From NCBI RefSeq assembly GCF_002008315.2, contig NZ_MVDG02000001.1:1860001-1924000 (forward strand): a stretch of DNA of 64,000 nucleotides, in the 5' to 3' direction. The DNA is from Arthrobacter sp. KBS0703. GTDB taxonomy: Bacteria; Actinomycetota; Actinomycetes; Actinomycetales; Micrococcaceae. Every line of letters starts with the position of its first letter. The first letter of the stretch is position 1. Shown here in pieces: positions 1-9,138 of the stretch. The notes below the pieces were generated by a model. That model had not been told where the DNA came from and ran no database searches. It saw nothing but the letters and a program-made list of their open reading frames with translations. The position numbers were made by a program, and so were the translations under genes.

Positions 1-515
1 AGGAGTTGCTCGATGGTGATGTTGTCGCCGTTCGGTACGTCTGGGCGGTATTTCGAAACGGGGTCCTCAAGCTTGAGTTTTCCTTCCTGCACGAGCTGCA
101 GGATTACGGTCCCGGTCCATGTCTTGGTGATGGAGCCGATGCGGATGTGGTCATCGAGTGAGACAGATGTTGTCCCTCCGGCGCTCGTCACGCCGTAGGT
201 GAGGTTGATGTCGCCTTGAGTGGTGCGCAGCATCATGGCCGCTCCCGGTACGAGCAGCTCCTTGGCAAGAGTCTGGAAAGTCTCCTGGACCCTGGCTTTG
301 TCCAGTCCGCGCAGAGTCGCAGATCCCGTCTTTCCTCCAGCCGTTGTGTCGTTACTTGGAGTGGCCCCCGACGGCGGTGCAGTGGACGACGCCGGGGTCT
401 GCGTAGGCGTGGACGTGCACGCGGTGATCGCCAATGCAGCTGCGGTTGCGATGCCGAACGCGATGATGAGGCGGGACGGGACATGCCAATTGTTCTTGGG
501 CCTGCTATTGGTCAC
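1..515 (-). CDS. Serine hydrolase / beta-lactamase-family lipoprotein (C-terminal part cut by window edge)
   Basis: The minus-strand frame starts at a GTG (513-515) preceded by a GGGGAG ribosome site and stays open to the window edge (171 codons visible). The N-terminus has a hydrophobic segment ending in I-T-A-C, a lipobox, so the protein is probably lipid-anchored outside the membrane. A Thr/Ser/Pro-rich linker follows, then a segment typical of class C beta-lactamase / D-Ala-D-Ala carboxypeptidase folds: PGAAMM, a YGVTSAGG turn, and RIGSITKTWTG, in which S-I-T-K is the SxxK nucleophile motif. Later motifs (YxN, HxG) lie outside the window. Function as a peptidase, esterase or beta-lactamase cannot be separated from what is visible. 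Confidence 0.85.
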   Translation of the reverse strand, partial: MTNSRPKNNWHVPSRLIIAFGIATAAALAITACTSTPTQTPASSTAPPSGATPSNDTTAGGKTGSATLRGLDKARVQETFQTLAKELLVPGAAMMLRTTQGDINLTYGVTSAGGTTSVSLDDHIRIGSITKTWTGTVILQLVQEGKLKLEDPVSKYRPDVPNGDNITIEQL

Positions 516-1164
516 GGTTGACTCCCCGCCGACGCTGATAGTTGCGCTCAACCTACCCCAGCGGCGCCGCGAGATCTACCCCCAGCGGCCGCACGAGATG
601 GCAGAAAAACACCTTCACACTGCGCTCCGCTGGAAACGGGATACACCGCTCATCGCTTTCGGTCTTGTTACGGCAGCCGGCGGATCGTCGAAGTCGCGAT
701 AACCTCACTCGACCTTGTGATTTTCTCACCCAAGACGGCCAAACGCCCTCTTCGGGGTGACGACGTCAGATCGACGTACCGAACCCGTGTTCGGCGCCGT
801 GCATGCGGCTTCTGGCCCAGGGAAAGCCTGGCCTGCCTCAGCGTCGACCCCAACCACATCGGCGCCACCCTCCGTATAGACCTCCCTCGGCACGACGGCG
901 CCGAGCACCTACGCCCGCACCAGAATAATGGCGTCGGGAGCCGGGAAGCGGCTGGCGATGAGGGAGACTCAAACCATCCGCTACAGGGTCAGCGAGCGTC
1001 CTGGCCCAGGTCATTCGTACGATCATTCGGCTGAAAACCAAGCGTTTGAGCGGCGTTGGCATGTAGCCATCCCACCCCAAGGGAATTGAAAGGGTATGAA
1101 GAAAACGACCACTCAGCGGAGCACCACTCCCACGGCACCTACCCGCAGTCCGAGGCCCAAGAAA
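516..1164. other. Non-coding or decayed stretch
   Basis: No reading frame here has a recognisable protein family, a convincing ribosome site or consistent codon bias on either strand. The first ~50 bases upstream of 515 should hold the promoter of the serine hydrolase; I see no clear boxes. Confidence 0.4.
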
Positions 1165-1186
1165 GACGGCGGGAGATACCGCCGTC
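1165..1186 (-). terminator. Intrinsic terminator of the HxlR-type regulator gene
   Basis: GACGGCGG (1165-1172) and CCGCCGTC (1179-1186) form a perfect 8-bp stem with a 6-base loop. On the minus strand the stem is followed by TTTCTT, and it lies 22 bases past the stop codon of the minus-strand regulator gene. Confidence 0.6.
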
Positions 1187-1208
1187 GTCCTATGTCCGGT
1201 TATTGTTC

Positions 1209-1691
1209 TTACTGGTCGGACGCCGGGACCGTACCGGCCGCTGACACAAGCGGTCCCAGCATCAGGCTTCCTGGGGTGAATTCCTCACCGCATTCCGCAC
1301 ACGACACCACCGGTTTCAGGTCGGCCCCGCAACTGTGTCGGTAGGAGGCACGGGGTGTCTCGTCGCGCATCCATGTACTGCTCCACGCTGCGAGTGAAAT
1401 GAGGATGGGCGCGACTTCGGCCCCGGAAGTTGTGAGGTGGTACTCGTAGCGCGGGGGGCGCTCGGAGTACTGGACGCGCTCGATCACGCCGTGGCTTTCG
1501 AGTGTGCGCAGCCGGCCCGTCAGGATGTCGCGGGACGCGCCGGTATTACGCGCGATCTGATCGAACCGGTGAACGCCCAAGGACATCTCGCGAAGCGCCA
1601 GCAGCGCCCACCGCTCCCCGAGCACGTCGAGCCCCGCCGCGATGAAACACGCCCTGGGCGCATCTACTGCCTTATCGGTCGGCCGATTCAT
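1209..1691 (-). CDS. HxlR-family winged-helix transcriptional regulator
   Basis: 160 aa. Residues ~15-105 match the HxlR winged helix (LGERWALLALREMSLGV, FDQIARNTGASRDILTGRL, then a basic wing and a YHLT segment). The C-terminal ~40 residues hold a C...CAEC cysteine cluster (SCGADL...SCAECGEEF) that could bind a metal; this tail is longer than in minimal HxlR proteins. The gene is divergent from an SDR oxidoreductase operon across a 126-bp gap, the usual layout for a HxlR regulator and the enzyme it controls, so it probably senses a substrate or electrophile of that SDR. The inducer is not predictable. Confidence 0.85.
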   Translation of the reverse strand: MNRPTDKAVDAPRACFIAAGLDVLGERWALLALREMSLGVHRFDQIARNTGASRDILTGRLRTLESHGVIERVQYSERPPRYEYHLTTSGAEVAPILISLAAWSSTWMRDETPRASYRHSCGADLKPVVSCAECGEEFTPGSLMLGPLVSAAGTVPASDQ

Positions 1692-1817
1692 CGCTCACCT
1701 GCTTTCGGTACTTTCTTCAAGTATACAAGTCAGTTGGAAAATCAAACTCACTCGGCTACTCTGATGCTCTGAGGTCACGACAACCGCGTCGCCGCCTTTC
1801 TGAGATCAGGAGAATCC
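1692..1817. promoter_or_regulatory. Divergent promoter region between hxlR-type gene and SDR operon
   Basis: This AT-rich gap lies between the two start codons. It contains AAGTATACAAGT (near 1719-1730) around a GTATAC dyad, the kind of short AT-rich site HxlR/MarR-type dimers use. Assignment as the operator is inference from position. AGGAG at 1807-1811 is the ribosome site of the SDR gene. Confidence 0.45.
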
Positions 1818-2533
1818 ATGCCACTGCTATCTGGCGCCGTCGTCCTCGTTACCGGTGCAAATGGAGGCCTGGGCCGCGAGCTCGTGGAGCAGGCCCTCGC
1901 CCGGGGTGCTGCGAAGGTGTACGCGACGGCCCGCCGCCCGGAAGAGTGGAACGACTCCCGGGTCGTCCCCCTCGCCCTCGATGTCACCAACCCTGACTCG
2001 ATCCGGGCCGCCGTTACCCAGGCCCAGGACGTCACCGTTCTGATCAACAACGCCGGCATGAGCGTCGAATCGGACACGTTCTTGGCACTCCCCGACGAGA
2101 AGATCCGTGAGGTCATGGAGACCAACTTCTTCGGACCGGTCGCCTTGACCAGGGCATTCGCACCGGTGCTCGCCGCCAGCGGGACATCAGCGGTCCTCAA
2201 CATTCACTCGGTGCTCAGCTGGATCGCACTCACCGGCGCCTACAGCGCATCAAAGGCCGCGCTGTGGTCGGCGACCAACTCCTTCCGCGTGGAACTGGCC
2301 CCCCAAGGCACGCAGGTCACGGGCGTTCACCTCGGCTACATGGACACAGCCATGGCCAAGGGCGTGAATGCCCCGAAGATCTCCCCGAGGAAGTCGCGCG
2401 GAAGTCGTTCAATGGGCTCGAGCAGGGTGAGTACGAGGTCATCGTGGACGAAATCAGCGCTGGCGTGAAGCGCGGCCTGTCTGGTTCGATCTCGGATCTG
2501 TACCCGACCCTGGCAGCCAACACACCGGTATGA
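1818..2533 (+). pseudogene. SDR-family oxidoreductase, single-base frameshift near the C-terminus
   Basis: The frame from ATG 1818 (AGGAG ribosome site) encodes a classical short-chain dehydrogenase: TGANGGLG nucleotide motif (residues ~12-19), NNAG, and the catalytic YSASK. After ...NAPKIS the frame turns to nonsense at the CCCC run 2383-2386. One extra C there restores PEEVARKSFNGLEQGEYEV and a normal C-terminus ending at TGA 2533. The catalytic core is unaffected, so this is either a C-run sequencing error or a mild C-terminal mutation. The gene is first in an operon with a thioesterase and a transporter and is divergent from a HxlR regulator. Substrate unknown. Confidence 0.85.
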
Positions 2534-2580
2534 CCGCGACAAACCCTAAAGGCCTGCAGAGCTCTAAGGAGGAAACCCCG

Positions 2581-3105
2581 GTGACAATCAACACCTCGGC
2601 GCAACGCTCGGAAACCTTCACCTGGATTGATCCGGCAGTCGCGCTCGAACAGCTGCCACGGCTGTCGGGTCTGGACTACTTTTCCGGCCTCCGCGATGGC
2701 AGCATTGCGCCGCCGCCGATCGCTTCCCTCATGAATTTCGATCTCGTCGATGCGAGGTACGGACACGTCGAGTTCCAGTGCCGGCCGGGAGGAGCGCACA
2801 ACAACCCCCTCGGAATGGTGCACGGCGGCCTGGCCTGCACGCTCCTCGACACGGTACTCGGCTGCGCAGCACATAGTACCTTGGAAGCAGGGATCGGCTA
2901 CACCTCTATCGATCTGGCGGTCAAGTACCTGCGACCTATCACGCTTCACAGGGGTGCTCTGCGCGCAGAGGGGTCAGTCGTAAAAGCCGGCTCGCGGGTG
3001 ATCTTCACCGAAGGCCGCCTCAGCACCGCCGACGGAGAACTCCTCGCCACCGCCACGAGCACGCTGCTCATCTTCCCCCACCAACCGGGCGCTCTGACAA
3101 CATGA
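2581..3105 (+). CDS. PaaI-type hotdog-fold thioesterase
   Basis: The GTG at 2581 is chosen because AAGGAGG sits 7 bases before it; an in-frame ATG at 2530 overlapping the SDR stop is possible but has no such site. The ~174-aa product has the hotdog signature NPLGMVHGGLACTLLDTVLG, then the beta strands of the 4HBT/PaaI fold (YTSIDLAVKYLRPI, LRAEGSVVKAGSRVIFTEGRL). Such enzymes hydrolyse acyl- or aryl-CoA thioesters as tetramers. It sits between an SDR and a transporter and overlaps the latter by 4 bases (ATGA), so the three are probably co-translated. Substrate not predictable. Confidence 0.85.
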   Translation: MTINTSAQRSETFTWIDPAVALEQLPRLSGLDYFSGLRDGSIAPPPIASLMNFDLVDARYGHVEFQCRPGGAHNNPLGMVHGGLACTLLDTVLGCAAHSTLEAGIGYTSIDLAVKYLRPITLHRGALRAEGSVVKAGSRVIFTEGRLSTADGELLATATSTLLIFPHQPGALTT

Positions 3106-4010
3106 CTGATAACGGCACCGCCGTTGCCCTGACACCTGCCGCTCAGGATCGCGCCTTGCCCCCGGCCCCCCTTTCGGGAATGCCCGCGTTGAGCCGCTTC
3201 GGCATGCCCTTGGGGCTCGCCGGCCTTGGCGGTGGCTGGTCCGCCGCGAGGAGCTCTCTCGGGTCCCCGATGTGGCCGGAGGAAATCCTCTACGGGGCAG
3301 CCAGCTCGCTGTGGCTGATCCTGACCGCCGCCTACGTGTTTCGGGGCCTTCGCCGGAAAAGAGCATTCCGGGCCGACCTGCGACACGAAGTGGCGGGGCC
3401 TTTCGCGTCCTTCATCCCGCTAGTGGGGATCCTGCTTTCGTCCCACTACAGCCAGTATCTGCCGCCATGGGGCGCCTGGCTGTGCGTGGGTTTCATTGCC
3501 GCCCTTGCCATCGTCGCCGCCCAGCTCCTCGCCCACTGGGTCACCGGCGGGGTCTCCATGCAGTCCATCCATCCCGGCTACCTGCTGCCCGTCGTGCCCG
3601 GATTCTTCGTTGCCAGCATCGGATTCTCAAGCATCCACGCCCGTGATGCAGCCACGGCCGCGTTTGGCATTGGCGCGTTCTTCTGGCTGGTCGTAGGAAC
3701 CGTGGTCACTGTCCGGCTGATGACCGGCGGCGAGCTGACAGCAGCAGCCAAGACCGGATTGTCCGCGTACCTGGCTGCGCCTGCAACGGCCAACATTGCC
3801 TGGATGCTGTCACATCCAGGCCCTGTGGGGGCCGTCCAGCTTGGCCTAACAGGCGTTCTGGTGATCATGGCACTGACGCAGGTCATGCTTCTCCCCGAGT
3901 ACCGCAAGCTTCCCTTCACGCAGATGTTTTGGGTGTTCACCTTTCCCGTTGGTGCCACCGCGAACTATTCCATCCGCTGGCTTGCAACAACCGACCTCCC
4001 CGGCCGGTAA
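3102..4010 (+). CDS. TDT-family (TehA/SLAC1-like) transporter, probably truncated by an in-frame stop
   Basis: 302 aa with about nine membrane segments and the family's opening FGMPLGLAGLGG. The TDT fold comprises TehA, plant SLAC1 anion channels and C4-dicarboxylate/malate and sulfite exporters; the ion here is unknown. The stop at 4008-4010 (TAA after PGR) interrupts what looks like the last helix: the same frame continues IYAWTILGLATAFTLVIAA to about 4100 and stops at 4153. One base change (to AAA or CAG) would give the full-length protein, so a nonsense mutation or base error is likely. It overlaps the thioesterase stop by 4 bases. Confidence 0.8.
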   Translation: MTDNGTAVALTPAAQDRALPPAPLSGMPALSRFGMPLGLAGLGGGWSAARSSLGSPMWPEEILYGAASSLWLILTAAYVFRGLRRKRAFRADLRHEVAGPFASFIPLVGILLSSHYSQYLPPWGAWLCVGFIAALAIVAAQLLAHWVTGGVSMQSIHPGYLLPVVPGFFVASIGFSSIHARDAATAAFGIGAFFWLVVGTVVTVRLMTGGELTAAAKTGLSAYLAAPATANIAWMLSHPGPVGAVQLGLTGVLVIMALTQVMLLPEYRKLPFTQMFWVFTFPVGATANYSIRWLATTDLPGR

Positions 4011-4338
4011 ATTTACGCGTGGACGATTCTCGGCCTCGCAACGGCCTTCACGTTGGTCATTGCCGCTCGCACCGTCCCAACAGCCATCGCCCTAAGTCAC
4101 GGAGACTTGCCACACCACAGAGCACAGAAGTGCGGTGAAGCTCCTGCTTCCTGAAACCGGCCGCTTTCGAAACGGGCAGATGGACCGAAGTTTCGGGGCC
4201 GGCGCAGATATGTTGTGACTGTAACTTCGTTTGGCGGTTAAATCGCAGCCTTACCTGGCCAACCATTGCCGATAAGGTCTGGACCGCAGGGCCTCCGGGC
4301 CGAGGGCTAAGGACCTGCTTCGTCTGGCGCTCTCCCTC
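4011..4338 (+). other. In-frame extension of the TDT transporter, then unassigned sequence
   Basis: The first ~140 bases continue the transporter frame past its stop codon and look like a real terminal membrane helix. From ~4154 to the GH43 fragment I see no gene. Confidence 0.4.
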
Positions 4339-4830
4339 GTCCTCCGAAAACGGCCTGAGCGCATGCTGTTCGCGCCCGATGCCATCGAACGCAACGGCAG
4401 CTACAACCTTTACTTCTGCCTCTCAGGCGGAAGCGAGGGAGTTGCCCGCTCCGACCGTACGGAAGGGCCCTTCGGCACCGCGGTGCGGCTCCCGGCAACG
4501 GGAATCGATCCGGCCGTCTTCGTCGATGACCACGGCGCCGCCTACTACTACTGGGGCCAGATTCATGCCCACGGCGCCCGGCTGAACGATGACATGATGT
4601 CTCTCGACGTCGCTTCGCAACGCAGTCCGCTGCTCACTGAAGAAGAGCACTTCTTCAGTGAAGGCTCCTCGATGAGAAGGATCGGCGACACCTACTACCT
4701 CGCCGGTATCGCCGCCGCCTCCGTGTAGAAGCGATCGAAATCGGCGACGACGGGTCAATCGCCGAGGTGCCAATGACCTCGCAAGGGGCAGGAACGGCAT
4801 TCGAGAGCGGCGGACGAATCGATGATCCGC
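4339..4830 (+). pseudogene. Glycoside hydrolase family 43 fragment
   Basis: The frame around ATG 4363 encodes LFAPDAIERNGSYNLYF, then SDRTEGPFG and IDPAVFVDDHGAAYYYWGQ, a five-bladed beta-propeller GH43 segment in which D of DPAVF and E of EGSSMRRIG resemble the family's conserved acids. It stops at 4728, and a second frame (4733 onward, VEAIEIGDDGSIAEVPMTS) continues the same fold after an internal deletion. Both ends of a normal ~320-aa enzyme are missing. It is a remnant of an arabinosidase/xylosidase-type gene left at a rearrangement point. Confidence 0.7.
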
Positions 4831-4857
4831 GCTTGCGAGCTCGGTCGGGGAAACAAC

Positions 4858-4990
4858 AAGGTGTGGGTTGTGATGGATGATCGCTTCGTTAGTAGGGAAG
4901 AATGCCGTGGCTACGCCCTGTGGCTGTCGCATTCGGGCCGTGCCATAAACACTCAAAAGGCATACCAGCTGCGGCTGTCGCGGTTCCATG
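4858..4990 (+). pseudogene. N-terminal fragment of a tyrosine recombinase (integrase)
   Basis: The frame reads MDDRFVSREECRGYALWLS then HSGRAINTQKAYQLRLSRF, typical of the SAM-like core-binding domain that begins phage-type and RIT-type integrases. It ends abruptly where a catalytic domain would follow. It directly abuts the GH43 fragment, so an integration or deletion event probably joined the two. Whether it derives from the same family as the trio at 34-36.6 kb cannot be told by eye. Confidence 0.45.
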
Positions 4991-5320
4991 CTCGTGCCGG
5001 ACCAGCGGCGGCTGGGCAGATCCTCCAGGTGGCCCGCCATGCCACCCCGGCCTGGCGCGGGTCTTTGGATGCCGGGTCCGATGCGGCTGGGGGGAGTGCG
5101 CCGGGCCCGGCTGTTCTGGCTTCTCGGGTCGCGGCACCTTCAACTCCAGGACACTCACAGTTTTCCCCGCGCCCCTTGGGATATGCGCGGAATTCGGCAC
5201 GGACGGTGACCCAGTAGTACCCAGATTGGAGGGGATGACTGCAAGGTTCCTCTAGGCAAACTTTCCTCGCGAACTACTGCCGGATCTTCCACCTGAGCTG
5301 CTGGCTAAGGCCTTTGCCGC

Positions 5321-6031
5321 CTAGAGAGTCAGCGTCCGGTCGATGACGTGGGCTGCCGTGTCGTGCAGGTTCTGGTTGCTGGCGCGCGCTAAGGTGCGCA
5401 ACCGTCGGAAGGCCTCGTCCATATCGACCCCCGCGGTGTAGGCAAAGACGCCCTTGGCCTGTTCGATGAGGACGCGGCTGTTCAGGGCGCGTTGCAAATG
5501 ATCGTTGACCAGGGCTGATTCCCGGATGCTGCGCTCCTGCAGAATGCTGATAGTCGCCACGTCTGCCAGCGCCTGGCCGATGGCAACATCCTCCTGGGTC
5601 AGGGTGCCCGGATGTTCACCGAAGAGGCCCATGGCCCCGATGGTCCTGCCTTGAACACGGAGCGGTACCGCGTGCACCGAACGGAAGCCCTGTGAGAGGG
5701 CGGCCGCCTGGAATTCTGGCCAGTGCCCGCTCATGGCGGGGATGTCTTCCACGACCACGAGTGTTCCTGTCCGGTAGCACTCAACGCACGGCCCGGAGCC
5801 AGCCTCCAGTTGAAGTATCTCCACCAGTTGGCTTAGTTCGCTGGTGGAGGCCAGGACCTGCAGCTGGCCGTGCGGATCAGCCAGAAGCAAGCCGGCAGCG
5901 GCGGCATCAAGAAGATCGACTGCTGCCTCGACGAGCGCATGGAGCCAATCCAGCACGTCGTAGTCAGCGACCAGCGTGTTCGTGATTCTTACGAAGGCCG
6001 CGCTGACGCGCTCGGCGCGGCTTGTCGTCAC
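5321..6031 (-). CDS. GAF-ANTAR transcription antitermination regulator
   Basis: 236 aa. Residues ~20-165 form a GAF sensor domain (GSGPCVECYRTG, VHAVPLRVQGRTIGAMGLF), and ~175-232 an ANTAR RNA-binding domain (LNSRVLIEQAKGVFAYTAGVDMDEAFRRLRTLARASNQNL). ANTAR proteins bind tandem hairpins in nascent mRNA and prevent termination; here the trigger is a GAF-bound ligand or protein rather than a receiver phosphorylation. The gene follows a second GAF-ANTAR gene with a 12-base gap, so the two are probably one transcript. Target RNAs are not identifiable here. Confidence 0.9.
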   Translation of the reverse strand: MTTSRAERVSAAFVRITNTLVADYDVLDWLHALVEAAVDLLDAAAAGLLLADPHGQLQVLASTSELSQLVEILQLEAGSGPCVECYRTGTLVVVEDIPAMSGHWPEFQAAALSQGFRSVHAVPLRVQGRTIGAMGLFGEHPGTLTQEDVAIGQALADVATISILQERSIRESALVNDHLQRALNSRVLIEQAKGVFAYTAGVDMDEAFRRLRTLARASNQNLHDTAAHVIDRTLTL

Positions 6032-6043
6032 CGTGTGGCCATA

Positions 6044-6745
6044 TTACTGCAGACCACGATTGCCGTCTCTGTCATTCTGCGGGGCAAAATTCAGGCTTCC
6101 CTGCAGCACCGCGTCAGCCGTTTCCCGTAGTGACAGCGCATTGGCGAATGCGTGTGCGCGCATCAGCAGTAGGGCGTCCGCAACGGAAGTCCCTGATTGT
6201 GCCAGGACCATTCCCGTTGCCTGGTGGATTTCCCGTCTGGACAACAGTGCCGTTTCCACTGCGGGGTCCGTGTCCGGCGAGTTCACCAACAGAACCCGCC
6301 GCAACAGATGCCATGCCGTCTGGGCGGCGAGCACCGATGCGGTCGCGCGATCGGCTTCGCTCAGGCTGCCCGGTTTCGTGTGGTGGAGTTCGACGACTCC
6401 CAGATCCAAAGCGCCCACGGTCAGCGGGAAGACAAACAGCGCCGCGGCTTCGGTCTCCAGGATTGCTTTACTAAAAACCGGCCACGAGTATGGGTGGGCG
6501 TCGCGAACATCAGGGACCAGAACCGGGAGCCTTGTGTGGCGCGCTTCCCACCGTGGACCTTCGCCCAGATCAAACTGCAGTTCATCAAGCCGGGCCGCCA
6601 GCTTATCGCTTGCGCATACTAAGGTCTCCGACGCCGCTCCCCCGAACATGGACACGGCGGCACCGCTCACAGGCAGCTGCCTCAGAAACGGCGTACACAG
6701 GTCAGCGTCACCCCGGGCGCCCACTCTAGCGGTGGAATCAACCAT
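6044..6745 (-). CDS. GAF-ANTAR transcription antitermination regulator
   Basis: A GAF-like domain (FDLGEGPRWEARHTRLPVLVP, FVFPLTVGALDLGVVELHH) precedes an ANTAR domain (LLSRREIHQATGMVLAQSGTSVADALLLMRAHAF). I place the start at ATG 6745; an in-frame ATG at 6796 would add 17 residues with no family resemblance. It lies 12 bases upstream of another GAF-ANTAR gene and is probably transcribed with it. The two proteins share domain order but are too diverged to be a recent duplication. A third, frameshifted, GAF-ANTAR gene lies at 21-22 kb. Confidence 0.85.
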   Translation of the reverse strand: MVDSTARVGARGDADLCTPFLRQLPVSGAAVSMFGGAASETLVCASDKLAARLDELQFDLGEGPRWEARHTRLPVLVPDVRDAHPYSWPVFSKAILETEAAALFVFPLTVGALDLGVVELHHTKPGSLSEADRATASVLAAQTAWHLLRRVLLVNSPDTDPAVETALLSRREIHQATGMVLAQSGTSVADALLLMRAHAFANALSLRETADAVLQGSLNFAPQNDRDGNRGLQ

Positions 6746-6796
6746 GGAACACGCCTTGGCGGAACGGGAATGGCTCCTCGGCGGCGTGTGCAGCAT

Positions 6797-7513
6797 CCAT
6801 GGTGAGCCTCAGATCCCGAATCATCCTTTGTGGCAGAATCCGGTTGCGCGCGGAACCGGAACAGCTGCTCTTCACAGCTAAGAATAGACCGATCATGCCC
6901 GGGTTTGCAGGTCGGGGCGCCCGAGCAGACCCGTTCAGTGCATCGCAGCGCGCCGCACAGAGGCGCGGCCCCTGCAGAGCATCGGACGCCGGAGAGTCCC
7001 GCCACGGCGCTCCCACCGGCCGACGGTTAAACACGCCAAGCTGCACAGACTTCAGGTCAGATCGGCGCGAACCCACACGCAGCCCGTCCCCTGCGTGCTC
7101 GGGGTGGTGCGTGACGGCCACACCATTGGCTCTGCCGGGCACGCAGAGGTGAGGATCACGCACGCATCATCACCGGCCAGCCTTACGAAGGGCCTGCGGC
7201 GGGCTGGGGTTCCGCCTGGGTTTCAGCAGGCTCATCCGCCGCCGGCCCAGCTCCGGTGATCTGCAAATCATTATCTCCGCTGCCGCAGCCGAGAACAGAG
7301 ATAGCACGACCACCGTGAGCACCTAGCTGCGGACCCTGGGGGCCATCTACAGAGCGCATCCGCACGGAGCTCTAGGTGGCCCGATCATGGCGACAGGGCG
7401 GCGGAAATCAGCCCCGCGCCGGTCCCCGAATGGTAGCTAGTCACCGCGCTGTAGGGCGGGCTCTAAGCTCGGGGTCGCCGCGGCGCCGACCGCTATCGGA
7501 CCGTTTGGGCTCT
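6797..7513. other. No supportable gene
   Basis: Only short overlapping frames in several phases are present, none with a family signature. The part just above 6745 should carry the promoter for the GAF-ANTAR pair; no clear boxes were found. Confidence 0.4.
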
Positions 7514-7798
7514 TCAGAGCCTGCGCCGGGAAAAGATCCCCCGCCTTCCGCCCGTTGCGGCGGCGAAGATCCCCAGTGCGATGACGGATCCCAGGATGGC
7601 CAGCAGCCAGGTCCGGAGGTTGAAAAAACTTCCGAGCCCTCCGCCAAAGATGAGCGAACCGATCCACCCGCCGAGGATCGCACCGACAACGCCCAGGAGC
7701 AGGGTCACCAGCCACCCGCCACCCTGCCGTCCGGGAAGGATGGCCTTCGCGATGGCTCCAGCGATCAGGCCGAGAACGAGAAATCCGAGGATTCCCAT
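7514..7798 (-). CDS. GlsB/YeaQ/YmgE-family small membrane protein
   Basis: 94 aa with three membrane segments rich in Gly: GFLVLGLIAGAIAKAILPG, a glycine-rich second helix (LLLGVVGAILGGWIGSLIFGG) and WLLAILGSVIALGIFAAATGG, ending in a basic tail (RRGIFSRRRL). This is the transglycosylase-associated (YeaQ/GlsB) pattern at the family's usual length. These proteins are induced by general stress and in Gram-positives respond to cell-envelope stress; biochemical role unknown. It stands alone, with no close partner gene. Confidence 0.9.
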   Translation of the reverse strand: MGILGFLVLGLIAGAIAKAILPGRQGGGWLVTLLLGVVGAILGGWIGSLIFGGGLGSFFNLRTWLLAILGSVIALGIFAAATGGRRGIFSRRRL

Positions 7799-8165
7799 GA
7801 CGCACTTCTTTCTTGTCAGTCAGCTAACAGCCGGCCATCACCGGCCATACTCTGAGTATGATCAGCGTGCTTAGCATCTGACAAGCCTCGATGATTGGAT
7901 GAAGGGGTAAGATGTCAGCGAGCCAGGCGGGAGCAGACCGCAGAAGAAAGACCATGAAACTTCGTGGCTGACGCCTCAATGCCCTGGCCGATCACCCCGA
8001 TGCGGCCGTGGTGGATCCAGTAAAACAGCAGGTCGTCTATAGCGCAGGGCTCCCGACGGAGGTCCGGTCGTCGTATGGGGTCGCTTGAGCTGTTGTTTAG
8101 ACCCGCCGATGGGGTTGGACGGACGGGTCGCGTGCGGCTGTGCTGGTTTCGTTGCGGATTGTGGC
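7799..8165. other. No supportable gene
   Basis: A minus-strand frame near 7910-8080 reads AIDDLLFYWIHHGRIGVIG, which looks protein-like, but it has no start, no family match I can name and a short length. It could be the 3' remnant of a lost gene. Confidence 0.3.
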
Positions 8166-8519
8166 GGCGGACGTGGCCGGGAACAACTGAATTCAGACAA
8201 TTGCCGTGTCATCGAAAACAATCAGGCAATCCGGGACCTGTTCTGCATTTTGTCCTTACCGGAATGGGCTTCGTGGTCCGCGTCGAAACCCACCGACACA
8301 GGAAGTCTCCGGGCGGCCGGAACAATGGATCTGGCCCTCATAACTCTCGACCCGGGCCTTTCGGACCTCATCGGCCTGGACGTAGCGCGCGGCCTGCGGG
8401 CACTCTCGAAGGCACCGATCTTGATGATCACCGCGTGGGCAGAACCCGGCGAAGAGATCGACGGCATGGCTGCCGGCGCCGACGCCTACCTCGCAAAGCC
8501 CGTCCGCCCCACATGCTAG
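8166..8519 (+). pseudogene. Decayed receiver-domain response regulator (copy 1)
   Basis: The sequence aligns with the copy at ~15 kb. It begins NSDNCRVIENNQ (the acidic pair of the receiver is lost: E-N-N instead of E-D-D), shifts frame twice around LTGMGFVV, then reads LALITLDPGLSDLIGLDVARGLRAL, APILMITAWAEPGEEIDGM and AGADAYLAKPVRP, with the receiver Asp (TLD) and Lys (AKP) positions kept. It stops at TAG 8517-8519, before the HLFRELVQRL segment of the other copy. It ends exactly where a small membrane-protein frame starts (GTG 8520), as in copy 2. Confidence 0.6.
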
Positions 8520-8680
8520 GTGCACGACTCGTCCACCCTGGTGCTCGCCCTGACCTACGCCGGCGCCCTGGGGATTGCGCTCCTGATGTTCCTCGGCCAA
8601 CTGGCCGCTTTCACCGCCCCGCTGGCCAGCGCCGCCAGCGCCAAACTCCTGATTCTTGCTGCCCGGGCGTCGGGGGACGG
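8520..8680 (+). pseudogene. Small membrane protein paired with the receiver gene (copy 1, C-terminus diverged)
   Basis: The GTG at 8520 directly follows the receiver stop codon. The product starts HDSSTLVLALTYAGALGIALL then MFLGQLAAFTAPLASAASAKLLILAARAS, about 70% identical to the 64-aa protein at 15452. Similarity is lost after the second helix and the frame runs on without meaning to 8924. No known family. Confidence 0.5.
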
Positions 8681-9011
8681 CGCCGGATGTCCCCGGCGAG
8701 GCCCACAGGCCCATCACGCCGGCGCCTTTCCGCCCCTGTCGGCGGCTGCGTTCCCTGGAAATCGGAGGCTCTCCGTGTTCGGTCCAGGGTGGACCCTGCA
8801 TGGGTCGCCGCACCCAGGACTGACAGGGGAATGCATTACCGGGTCCGGCGGACTGACCTGCTGGAGGGCACCGTCCGATCCGAAGGGCGCGATCCTCGGG
8901 CGGCCATGTTCGACATCTCGGTGAGACAAGCGCTCCAACCGAGAGTCAGGCGTAAAATAGTGAGTTACCGGATCCAAGGACACCGCTTTGGAAACGAATC
9001 CGGTCCCTGGT

Positions 9012-9038
9012 CTCCCGCATTTTACGGGAGCCTTTTTT
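9012..9038 (+). terminator. Intrinsic terminator
   Basis: CTCCCG (9012-9017) and CGGGAG (9025-9030) form a stem around a CATTTTA loop, followed by a CC-TTTTTT run to 9038. It would end plus-strand transcripts coming from the receiver/membrane-protein pair upstream. Confidence 0.75.
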
Positions 9039-9138
9039 AATTACGGACATAGGTGGCTGACTTAGCCTGCCAACGCAACGTGATCGGCCAGTGCTGCTCG
9101 GCTACAAAGAAGTTTGCATAGTTATGCAGGAGCAAGAA

